Shown here: positions 43,153 through 54,342 of the stretch, in pieces
Numbering within the stretch: the stretch's first letter is position 1
Layout: each line of letters begins with the position of its first letter
Assembly (NCBI RefSeq): GCF_030704535.1
Contig: NC_081821.1
Coordinates: 6,153,001 to 6,217,000 of the forward strand
Direction of reading: 5' to 3'
DNA length: 64,000 nt
From: Vitis vinifera
Taxonomy: Eukaryota > Streptophyta > Magnoliopsida > Vitales > Vitaceae
The notes under the pieces: model-generated
The model's input: only the letters and a program-made list of their open reading frames with translations
Database searches by the model: none
Told to the model about the DNA's origin: nothing
Made by a program: the position numbers and the translations under genes

Positions 43153-45290
43153 GGATTTTTATGCAAGATAACAACATGTCTTATACAATACTTTGAACAA
43201 CTTCTTCTTGTATTTTGTTAGAATGAGATGATAATTTTTCTGATTCAATTTGTTGTATCATATTTTATTTTATATTATTCAATAAATTAAATGAATCATA
43301 ATTTTAATATTAAATATATTTTAAAATTAGACATATTATAATCAAATGTAACAATATTATTATTGAATAACATTTTATATAACTTAATAATAAATATATA
43401 TTTATAAAATTCATATTTTATATCCACACATAGTATTATTATCAAATATGATATCATATATATATAATATTATCATGAGTTTTGATTAATTTTTGTTTTA
43501 CCATATTTTGTGTCAAAATATTTACAAATATATCCTGATAAATCTGTAAAATCGAGTTAAATATTTTCATCCATGGGTATACATGTTATCTTCTGCATGC
43601 TTCTTAGCAAATCTTATCCACTGAGAAGTCATCAAAGGAAGTTATGAGTGATCTTTTAGATAACTTTTTGCATTTTTATCTCTTACGTTTTCATATCCTT
43701 AACTAACACGTCTAATAGGCTCTTGTGTGAATTATTCTATGAAGGACCATTATACTTTTTAATTTAAATTAATAACTAAAATAATATTTTTTTTATTACT
43801 TATATATTTGCTTCAATTAATTGGTATTTGTTAGAGTTGGTTTGGAGACATTTTGAGAGTTTTAAAACTATCCAAAAATTATCACTATTATAAATAAATA
43901 AATAAAATACACACTCTCTTAGATTACATATTTCTTAGAAAAGATTAGAATGAATATATTTTTTTATTTCTCTATTTTTGAGAAAATAAAATAATATATA
44001 TAAGATATTTCATGGAATAAAGTCATTTCTTGAATCCTTCCTATTTTTTTCATGAAAACAAAGATGAAGACTCTTGTGATATGAAAAAGAATGGTTTCTT
44101 ATTTCATAATTCCATTCATGACTTAGCATGAGAAAATGATGCGTGAAACAATCAATCGATATTTTTGGACATTTGAAAAGATAACCCAAAAATATTATTT
44201 TTCACCTGTATTAATAATAAATTTAATAAAATTAATATTATATAGTTAAAGATGAATTTAATTTATCTGGATAATAATTTTTATTTAGGTATTTAATAAT
44301 TGTTTTATACTTTAATAATATTTTCAAAAGTTAAGATGGTGTTTAGTTTTATGTATGCAATCTTTTATATGATTTTGTAAAGGGCTTTGTTTAGTCAATT
44401 TTGTTTTAACAAAAAAAGTGATTTTTTCTTTTAACTTCTATTTTTAATGAAAGATGTCCTATTTTTCCTATTCTTTTTTCCACATTTAACTTTGTTATGA
44501 TACTTAAACTCACTTTATCATATAAAATAAAATAAAATTTATTTTAAATTTTTTATAAATCTTATTTTAAAAACAATTATACTATCTCAAATTTTGTGTG
44601 ATTTGAATGCAAAATAAGTTTATTATAAATTCATCAAATTGTCAACAAAAAAAAATTGAATATAGTTAAAATAGATTCTGTTTTCATCTATTTCTTTTCT
44701 AGGAAAATTTTGATCTATTTCTTTTACATAAATTATTACTCAATAAAAAAACAAAATAAAATCATTTAATTTAGATAAGAAATCAATTTAAATTAAATTC
44801 ACAATATTCCAAATTGAAATTGAAATTTTAGCATATAACCACTATTTTTACTTCATAATTTATCTAATTCTCTATAAAATTAAATAATTTAAATTTCTAT
44901 AAATTTATTATCGTGTCTCATTATCCACTCCAACTCCAAAAAGGCATGACGATCCTTTCACATTTTAAACCATCATCTTATAAATAGATGGTAATTTTAT
45001 TATTATTATTATTATTTTTAATTAGAAAAGTTAAAACTTCTTGGGTGTAATCTTAGGTAAGGACACTCCAGGGCAAAGGAGCAATGAAACCCTAAACGGC
45101 GCCGTTTCCTGCCGTAAGCGAAAGGCCTGAGGAGAGTGTGGGCACGTTTGCGTGGGGTAGAAAGCAGAGGGATTGTGTTGTCCGATTCCCTCTTTCCATA
45201 TGCCAAGACTACATTTTTCGAATCTTTCCTTCACGCTTTCTATGTGCCTTGCAATCCCATTTGTTCCTGCGTATAAAATATAGTGTGATA
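43153..45290. other. spacer between RING copy 3 and NOL9, with NOL9 promoter
   Basis: 43153-43594 is matched in the left duplicate. 43595-45323 has no counterpart there. It is AT-rich, with no gene; the last 250 bp, richer in GC, is the likely NOL9 promoter and leader. A (TTA)n tract lies at about 44997-45015. Confidence 0.6.
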
Positions 45291-45313
45291 GGGTAGAGGG
45301 TTGGAGAAGAGAG

Positions 45314-48300
45314 ATGGCGGCTTTTTCTGAAGCTGAAGCTCCATCGCCCGACATATACATACCAGAAGAATGGTCCGAAGCTGCCGAAACCATAGCTTAC
45401 GATTCAGTCACTTCGCCGCCTCCTGTTGCTCTCGTCTGCGGCGCCAAGAACTGTGGCAAGACCACCTTTTCTCGCCACCTTCTCAATATTCTCCTTCAGA
45501 GGTCTGATGCAAAGTCTCTTCTTTTATACCTCAAATTTTCTGAAACGCCGTTGTATTTCTTTGGTGTTTAACAGTAGTGTTGATGGGAAGATGGTTTTTT
45601 TTTTTTTTTAATGAAAATTGAGTAAGTACATATTCAAATGAAGAAATAACACAAGTAGGTATCAAATTCTGTATGTTAGTACGAACTATAGAAATTTGCT
45701 TCTGAAATTTGTATGCCTGAATGATGTTTGACGAATTGTTTCTTTCTAAATGTTCTTTCTTGTGTGCAATGGGAGTTGGGTTTTTGTAAATTTTTATGAA
45801 TAAACTGTAAATACACTTAAATTTGGTCTTTATATGTAAGATATTCGCCATTATTGAATGGGAATGTATTGAATTTGAAGATTCATCAGTTGTGTCTTTA
45901 TGGACCCGAATGATTAACTAGGCTTATGCTATTACATGGAAATGTGCTTATGTATGGCAACATGCTTTATCACAGAATGAAGAAGGAAAATGGAATGAAG
46001 TTTAATTTTTTTGACCTCCAAAAGATAAAGAAAATATCACCTCAATTGAGCAAATAGCTGTACCAAACTTGGTTTTTTGGAGATTCTTGTTTCCTCAGAT
46101 CCCAAATTATAAGATATCCAACCCTGAACCTTTTTCAGATAAATGATGCTCAAAGTTTTGCTTTATTTTGTTTCTGCTTTTTCTTAATAAGCAAATGGAG
46201 CATTGATTTGTTTGTTTGTTTGTATTTTATTTTATTTTTTTTAGGTGGGTGGTGGGTTTAAACTAATGCAAAAATATATGTGACAGCACAAAATTTGATC
46301 TTTATATGTAATTTTACATGTGGCTATTCTGTAATTGGACTTGAATTTGTTTTGCATACGCAGTGATGCTTGTACATTTAATATTCCCTTAATTTCCTCT
46401 ATTGGCCTGTTGGAATAATATAAAATCACTTTTTTATCTGAGCCTGTCCATAGATCAAAGGGATAAATCAGTGGGTGATTTGGTTTGTTTTTACATGTGT
46501 TTTATGGATAATGTTTCTGGTTTGGTTCTGATTTTGTGTGTGATAGCAACATGTTTTCATAGACTAGACCCTTTAAAATATCTTTTTCTCTTTATTTTGC
46601 AGATATCAAAAAGTAGCTTATTTGGATACAGATGTTGGCCAGACTGAGTTTACTCCTCCTGGATTTCTATCCCTCACTGTAATTGACCAACTTACTCCAG
46701 GTACTCATATTCAACCTTCTCAACAATCTGGTCAACATACTGCTTCAATTAAAAAATTTCCTGAGTTTCTCTTTACAGTGGCTTGGTTTTCTTTGTTATG
46801 TTTTCTAATAATTCTTTAATTATTAGATTTGACAATCCCATGCCTCAAGACGCCAGAGAGGTATGCAATCCTAAACTCTGATATTGCTAGTTATGGATTC
46901 TACTCTAGATTTGAAGAATTTGTGAAATTGTATTTTTTTTTTCTTATCAGAAACGAAAAATGCATTTTTTGATTGGAAATTGCTTTAGGGGACTGACTTC
47001 ATGAACTTTGTTATATTACAAGACTTACAGTTTGATCTTAAAAATGTATCTAAATGGAAAATATTGTTTGCTTCAACATTATCAATACTAAATGGACACT
47101 CTGTGATGAGTGATGAGGAGTGGGATAAAATGGATTTCAAGGCTTTTCAGAGTGGGAAAAAGGGAATCACGTGGTTTAATGAACCATTCTGGATGAGGGG
47201 CTCATGTGAACTAATGAACCATTGTAGCTGAGAATGGATGATGATAAGTTTGAAAATTTCTGGTTGAAGTAGTCTAATGTTATAGCAAATTTACAGCAAT
47301 AAAATATGGTTATTCAGTGGATTGTGATTTATATTGCCTACAATTGCTAGCTTGTTATAGTCTGTTGGTCTATGGGGATTTTTATGAAATGAATCCATCA
47401 CTGCTGGATGCAAAACCATGGTTCCAGTGCAAGAAGATGGTATGTGATGAATAATTGCAAGAACTTGGCAGGCATAAAGATTTTACTTTAGCTTGCCGGC
47501 AAGAAGATTTTACTTTAGCTTGCTGGGATAAGGTTATTTTTTTAGAATGTGGTTTTAATTGAAGGTGATTTTAGGAATTATAGAATGACCACTTTTGATG
47601 TGTATGATTTTTATTTTTTATTTTTAAATTAGGTTTTAGTCTGAACTTCAGATGCACAGATGGAATTTTCCTTCAAAGTTTTAGTAATGAATCTTAACTC
47701 AGAAAGATTTGTTCCGCTGAATATGACATGGGATGCAGCCACATCAAATATAGATACGTGTATTGTGATCTCTAAATGTTGCTTGTGACCTATTACATGC
47801 TCTGTCTACAAAAGGTGGACTCTTGTATAGTTGTATCTAATGTGATCTCTGACAGTTCAATCTTTACTTCTCTTAGATGCTATTATTTTGGTGACATTTC
47901 TTCGAAAAGGGACCCAACAGCGTACTTGAATTATATATTTGCACTGTATGATTACTATCGAAGGGAGTACTGCATGCTCAAGGGCAGCAAAAAGCCTGTT
48001 AAAACAGAGTTGCCTCTTGTTGTTAATACACCTGGATGGGTAAAAGGTGAACTTACTTTTTCTATTTCCCCTTTCTACCATATAATATGGGCTAGTTTAC
48101 TTCAAACTTATACTAGTTCTTTGCTGGAAGCTACTGTCTTTGTGTGAGTGTCATTTGATTCAATTTTATGCTCCATTGTTCCTCTTGCCCAGGTATTGGT
48201 TATGACATACTGGTGGATGTGTTAAAATATATTGCTCCTACCCATGTAGTTAAGATAAACATTTCTGCTGAGGGTAAGAATCTTCCAGCTGGAGCATTCT

Positions 48301-50895
48301 GGTTGGATGGGGATCATAAAGAGTCAGTGAATCTAATTGAGGTCAGTTCAGCTCGTCAGGACTCTTTTAAGAGATCGTAAGTTCTTATCTTTGTCCTTTT
48401 TTGCTCTGAAACTATATAATTATGAAAGCAGTTTTCCTCCCTTTTTATAGTCTTTCATGATTTTCCTTTTTATTTTTACTGCATAGAATTCTAGATCACT
48501 ATAGATGGTGAACATGAACTGCTTCAGATATTTTGGTATTTCTTCTCTTTACTTGACAATCTCTTAGTTGAATGTCAAATTCTATTTGTCCATTTCTAGA
48601 GTTCTAATTTATTAATATTGGGAAAAATGATCACCTACATCAAGAAGCAACTTATACTGAGGGCATTAATTTAAAAGACAAGCAATTAATCAATTTACCA
48701 TCTCCTACATTTTGGTAAGGAACTGTAGCTATGTATTAGCTGCTTGAAGAATATATTCTTAATGAGTTTAATCTGGTTTTGCGATAAAGCCAGAAAATTT
48801 TATTGAAGCTTGTATCTAGGGATTGTTGCTTCTCAATCCCAATTTTAATCTTTTTTCTGATTAAAGTCATTTCAGAATTTGGTATTGAGTGAAAGTTAAT
48901 TTCATAAGCAGCATATATTTTAATTTGCTAGAACCAGAAGAAATGGAATTTTCTGAAAGATTTAATTGTTATTTCTTACAGCTCTTCTCCATTATGTTTT
49001 CCAGGGTCTTAGTACAAAAAGATGCAGGCCTTTTACGGGATTTACGAATAATGGCTTATTTCAGGCAGTGTTTTCCAAGTAACTTGAATATCACAACAAT
49101 CAAAGAACTTGCACATGCATTGGCCTCTCACTCTCCTTATGAAATTCCCATACCAAGTATCAAGATTAAGCATCTCCATTGCCAGGTGGGTATGATACAT
49201 CGACATGAAGTTTGTAACATAGTTTTTAAAAGGCAATCTTTTCAGCACATATTGCATCAATACCCTCTTTGATATTATACTCCATTCCCGTTGACATTTC
49301 GGAGGGAAGTCAATCAGTATAATACTCTGCTCATTATTATTTTTTTTCTGCAGCATTATTTTTACGTTTCCATCCCCTTTCAGTAATATAACACCTTTTC
49401 AAAAATTATATGCTAGGTCCCAAGTACTGAAATTCTATACAGTTTGAATGCAACCATTGTTGGCTTGGCAGTTAGTTCTGAAGATTCTGAAAATTTATCT
49501 CCATGCGTTGGCCTTGGTAAGTTTTTTGCTACAATGTCTGACCTATGTTCAATTCATTGTTTCTGCTTTGCCATATAATTCTTGTACTATTTTGCAGAAG
49601 CAATGATTTTGTTGATTGTTATTCCATTTTTTAAATTTTGTGAGTCTTTCAAAGAAATTTAGAGATTTTGACCATTGAAAGCCAAGTGCTTATCGGGTGA
49701 CAATAGTATAAGTCATAAGAGATTTCTTGGTAGTATTTTGAGAAATATAGATAATGATGTAGATGCATTAGCACAATGAATTGCATATAGAAATTTTTTC
49801 AGAAAGATATGTTCTTATATTTTTCTTTTGCCTGCTGCTTTTGTGATCCAGGAATTGTAAGAGGCATTGACACATTCAAACGTTTACTCTATGTGCTTAC
49901 ACCTGTTCCACAAAGCACTCTGGAAAAGGTTGATCTTTTATTACTAGGGTTTGTACAAATTCCTACTTGTTTGCTACAGGTAAGTGGTCCTCTTCCAACT
50001 GCTGCATCTGTTTCTATGAAGTTTATTTATTTTTCTGATAACCACCAATGATATTAATGCTTTTTTAGTATCTGTTCGATCTCCTTTAATATCTGTGTGC
50101 ATATGGAAAAATAAAATAAAATAAAATTTTAGATATTTCTTGAGATTAAGATACTCGTGACATGACACGAAAATATGCCCCCCTTTTCTCCTATATTGCA
50201 CTTCCAGTAAAAATGGTGTTTTGTTATTTCACAAATGCACAGTCCAAATTAGCCTCATTTTCTATGTGTAACCATAGTTTTTATAGTTATATAAGACACA
50301 TTAATAAGCTGCCCCTTAATGTCTTGCCTTGAGAAATCTGCTGGAGTGGAAATCAGAAGGGAGTCAGTACTTAATATTTATAATGTTGAGTTCATGTAAC
50401 TGTTAGCAAATTATTTATAAGGATATTCACTCAGAAGCTTACTTCTCCTGCTTGGTGTGCACTCTTTTCATTATGTGGTTGGTACAACAGAAAAGTGGAT
50501 CCTAAACATGATTCCAGAAAACTACTGCTATATTTAGAAAACAAGAAAATTGGTTCATTGTTGCAAAGCAAATTTTTTTGTTTTCCAACAGAAAGGATGC
50601 GGCTTTGTTTTTTTATGACAGGCCAGTTCAGCAAGATAATTAAGCTGTAAATACTTCAGTTCATTTCATCATGCATCTAAAGAAGGAGAAATAGAAGCAC
50701 AACCTTGTCTTCATTATCATTCTTGTCTAATTGATGGGGATGAAAACACTTCTGTTGCTGATTTTATTCTCTCTCAGCCCAAACATGGGTTAAATACTGA
50801 AAAAAGCACTCCTCTCATGTAAACTGTCAAATTCTTTGCAGGTCCAGGGCTGCGTTTCGCCTTACATGTCGACAAATGTTCTGCCCACAGGCTAG
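45314..50895 (+). CDS. NOL9: polynucleotide 5'-hydroxyl-kinase NOL9/Grc3-like
   Basis: Nine exons: 45314-45501, 46603-46700, 46827-46860, 47877-48046, 48193-48376, 49005-49185, 49417-49516, 49852-49979 and 50842-50895. All junctions are GT-AG and phases match, giving 378 aa. Walker A GAKNCGKTT lies at 43-51, DTDVGQTE at 71-78 and NTPGW at 157-161, all typical of the Clp1/Grc3 kinase family. Grc3/NOL9 phosphorylates the 5'-OH RNA end left by the Las1 nuclease during ITS2 removal from pre-rRNA in the nucleolus. The plant protein is short, lacking the long N-terminal extension of animal NOL9. Subtype (NOL9 rather than CLP1) is inferred from the short form and FTPPGFLSL motif. It ends CVSPYMSTNVLPTG. 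Confidence 0.88.
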
Positions 50896-52195
50896 CAGAT
50901 ATACTGTCGTTCATGGCCAAGAACTTTTCCATAGAATCCATTTACAGATATTTAGCTAATAAGTAGTTTCCTCAGCTTGCAAGAGATGCGACATTATAGA
51001 GACAGAATGACAGCCGGCTTTCATAGTCAAAATCTACGTTGTAAATTTCTCCCTCCCCTTGGATGTTGATTTGAGGGACTCTTTCCCCCTTAATTTATCA
51101 AAGAAACATACACTCTTGTTATTAGGCTTCATGTACTTGGTTGAAAAAGGTTTCAGACAATCATTTGGAAATACTTGCAATACGAGAGCTAGCTATATTT
51201 ATTATTACATGATTTCTCTTTTCATTTCTTCTGTTTTGAATTTCATTCCGGATTAGGTGTAAGACTTGGTTTAACTGGATATCCATTGGGTACTTCTAGA
51301 GAACAAAAAAATTGCTTGGACCATTTATATTCATGGAACCATTTAGAGTGCAGTTGATAATGCTTTTTATCGCAGTATTTCTAGTAGAAACATTTTCTCT
51401 AGTATTTGAGAGAATCATTTATCAACTTTTTCTCAAGAAGTTGAAAATAATTTTTTTATTTTTTAAAAGTGTTTTCTAAATTTTGTTATATGTCTTAGAG
51501 TGTATTTGAAAGTAATTCTACGGAATGTTTATAATCTTTCTAATATTTGAAAAATAAAAATTTTTAAGTATTAGAAATGGTAGAAATATTTTTTAGAATC
51601 ACTATTAAACACACTTTTATTATTTTTCAAAAATATTTTTTTGGCCAAAAGTGCTTTTGAAAAACATTCTTCATGAGCTTTAGAATCAAGTACTTGAGAA
51701 ATTGAGAGAGATGATGGACTGAATGGCACATTCCATTGAGTGTGGCCAAACCAGCAACACACAGCAGCTTGAGGCCCCATGTACAGGAGGAAAGAAGCCT
51801 GGAAGACTATGATTATAAAACGACAGCGTTTTGCATTGTCTTGGGTTGGTTGAGGTGTGCATGATAGACCGTTATTTCAGGTCAAGGATCCCAGAAACCA
51901 CCCCATGATATTCACCACAAGATGGAGGTTTTCCATTTATAGCCAAACTCACACCACCACCCAATTTCTCAGCCCTCTTTCCCTCCCTCCTCACTCAACC
52001 ATGCACAAAACAAAGGCACAAAGCAGAGGTAGAGAGAGATAGAGATAGAGAAAGAGGTCATGATCTCGGTTCGGTTTTCCCCACCAAGGTCATGATCTTC
52101 TATCTCATCACCCCTTGATTTTTCACAAGCATAGGAGTATATACGGATAAGGTTAAATTTTTTTCTATTCCATTTTCTGGGTTATTGGGAAAATT
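50896..52195. other. spacer and promoter before the MYOB-type gene
   Basis: 50896 to about 51260 is the likely 3' UTR of NOL9. An inverted-repeat element lies at 51497-51618. 51850-52195 holds the pyrimidine-rich leader and an AGAGAGAGATAGAG tract (about 52028-52055) before the ATG. The open frame at 51059-51256 is not convincing. Confidence 0.5.
51497..51618. mobile_element. small inverted-repeat element (MITE-like)
   Basis: Begins AGAGTGTATTTGAAAGTAAT and ends with the reverse-type ATTCACTATTAAACACAC-like sequence (GAATCACTATTAAACACAC). The centre is palindromic: CTAATATTTGAAA and AAGTATTAGAAA flank AAAAATTTTT. Same family as 30484-30597 and 57055-57147. Confidence 0.6.
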
Positions 52196-54342
52196 ATGGC
52201 CTGGCGATCATTCAAGCGGATTGTGGAGCAGGAGCTTGGATACTTGCCCCAGTTTGTGATCTATGCAATCCTGGAATGGGTGGTGATAATTTTGCTTTTT
52301 CTTGATGGGTTTATTGGATTTGTTGCCAATGAGTTTGCAAAGTTTTTTGAATTGAAGACACCATGTTTGCTTTGCACTAGGATTGATCATGTTCTCGTTC
52401 ATCGGAATCCCAGCTTTTACTATAACGATTCCATATGTGAAGATCACAAGAAGGATGTTTCCTCTCTTGCCTACTGTCACGCTCACAGGAAGTTATCTGA
52501 TATCCGGATGATGTGTGAGGGATGCCTCATTTCTTTTGCCACTGAGAGAGGAGATGATTGTGAGACACACAGATCTTTGGTTGGGATTTTGCATAACACT
52601 GTTGAGCCCTTTGTTGATAATGACCACAAAATGCAAGTGAAATTGCCTGTGGGACAAGTTGACAAGAGTGGTGTTCACCAGTGTTCTTGCTGCGGGGGGC
52701 CTTTGAAGATGAGAGCCTCCATGACCAAGGGTCATGTTCCCCGCTCTGCAAGCCATGGGAACCTTCTTTCACAAGCTCCTACACCTTCTCCTCGAGCTCC
52801 ATTTTTTGCAACGAGAAATGAGGATTTTCGTCACTTGGAATTGCCTCAAATTCGGCACATGGATCTCAAATTCTCGTCGGATAATGAATCAGAGCTTCTA
52901 GAGGATGAGTATAGCTCATATGCATCAATCCAAGGTAATCAATGCAAGTTAATAATGTAAGTTGTTTTACAGCTTTGCTCGTTTTTGCCTTCCTCAATGC
53001 TCATTTTAATCCATATTAATTCATTTGCATTCTAATTTATTCTTTTTTTTAATATCCTGTCTAACTTTCTGATAATACTTTTGCTCTGTTTCACTGATTA
53101 GTTGATGGTCTTGTGGACTAGGTAGGGAAGATGTTAAAGCTTGTACTGTGCCCTTGCTAACAGAATCTGAGGATTCAAATGAAGAAAGAACCCCTATGGG
53201 GTTTTCTAGAGGAAATAGGTTTTTTGGAATCTCTCTGACAGATTCAGCCACATCCAGTCCTAGGTGGGCTACCAGGTTGCCAAGGAAACCGGTGCTTGAG
53301 AAGGCGGAGTTTGTCTTGGAGCCTCTTGAGGGAAATGCTGCAAATGAAGCAGATTCTGATTCCACCATGCAACGTTTGAAGAGGCAAGCACGTCTGGATC
53401 GCAAGTCATTAATAGCTTTGTACATGGAACTGGATGAAGAAAGAAGCGCTTCTGCTATTGCAGCAAATAATGCAATGGCCATGATCACAAGGTTGCAAGC
53501 AGAGAAAGCATCAGTTCAGATGGAAGCCTTACAGTATCAGAGGATGATGGAGGAGCAGGCTGAATATGACCAAGAAGATTTGCAAGCAATGAGGGATTTG
53601 CTTGGCAAGAGAGAGGACGAAATCAAAGCTTTAGAGGCTGAACTTGAGATGTATCAACCGAAAAATGAAAGCAGCAAGAAATTCACTGTTGAGGGATGTG
53701 ATTCAATTGAAATACAGGGTGATGAAGATGACCAACAGTTGAAATCTGAGTCCTTAAGTGAAAAATCTGAATGCAGCAGCCCTGCTTTTTGCTTCAATGA
53801 AGTGGAGAATAATGGAGAACACCAGCATAAATATGATCAAACGAGGTCATTGCAAGAAGAGAATGGAGGGGAGACCATTGAAAAATCATCAGGGGATTTT
53901 GAGGGCGAGAGATCCAATCTTCTAAATCAGTTGAAAAATATGAAGAAGTTTCACTCATCTGCACACAGTGGGAGGCATTCCTTGCAGCTGAGCTTTGACA
54001 TGGTTAACGATACAGAGGAAGGCACAGGTAACGACACAGGTAATATATATATATATATATATATATATAGATGCATATATGTGTACACACACAATCACAA
54101 TCAAAGACTTCAATACACTTTCTGGGGTGGCAGGGGATGCATGCAATGATATAATATCAAGAGAAGTGCCTCATCTCCATGAGAAATTAAAAGCTCTTGA
54201 AGAAGATGGTGGATTCTTGAATCATGCTGCTCGGGCACTTGAGAAGGGAAGTGAAGGAAGAAACATTTTGACACAGATAGCTCACCATCTGCATAAGCTT
54301 CAAGACCTGGTGAAAATTCCCTTGGAGGATGATTGCGAATGA
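52196..54342 (+). CDS. MYOB-type myosin-binding protein with GTD-binding domain
   Basis: Exons 52196-52934, 53122-54027 (or to 54039) and 54134-54342; phases match, giving 617 or 621 aa. There is an N-terminal membrane segment at about 18-48 (FVIYAILEWVVIILLFLDGF), a CLLC pair at 57-60 and further Cys/His pairs, and an acidic, Ser-rich linker. The GTD-binding (DUF593, zein-binding) coiled coil lies at about 330-425 (RLKRQARLDRKSLIALYMEL to ALEAELEMYQ). Such proteins (MYOB/FLOURY1-like) anchor myosin XI to vesicles or ER through its globular tail and drive cytoplasmic streaming. Length and order suit the shorter MYOB members; the exact member was not determined. Confidence 0.85.
54028..54068 (+). 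promoter_or_regulatory. tandem splice donors followed by (TA)n
   Basis: Two donors, CAG|GTAACG at 54028 and CAG|GTAATA at 54040, lie 12 bp apart in the same phase. Using the second adds four residues (GNDT). A (TA)n tract follows directly at about 54042-54068. Confidence 0.55.

Larger units (their letters stand above)
40730..49919. repeat. RING-NOL9 segmental duplication, right copy
   Basis: Partner of 33040-40187. It is longer because it carries a 280-bp inverted-repeat insertion (about 40754-41030) and the about 1.7 kb containing the NOL9 promoter and start, which the left copy has lost. Confidence 0.93.
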
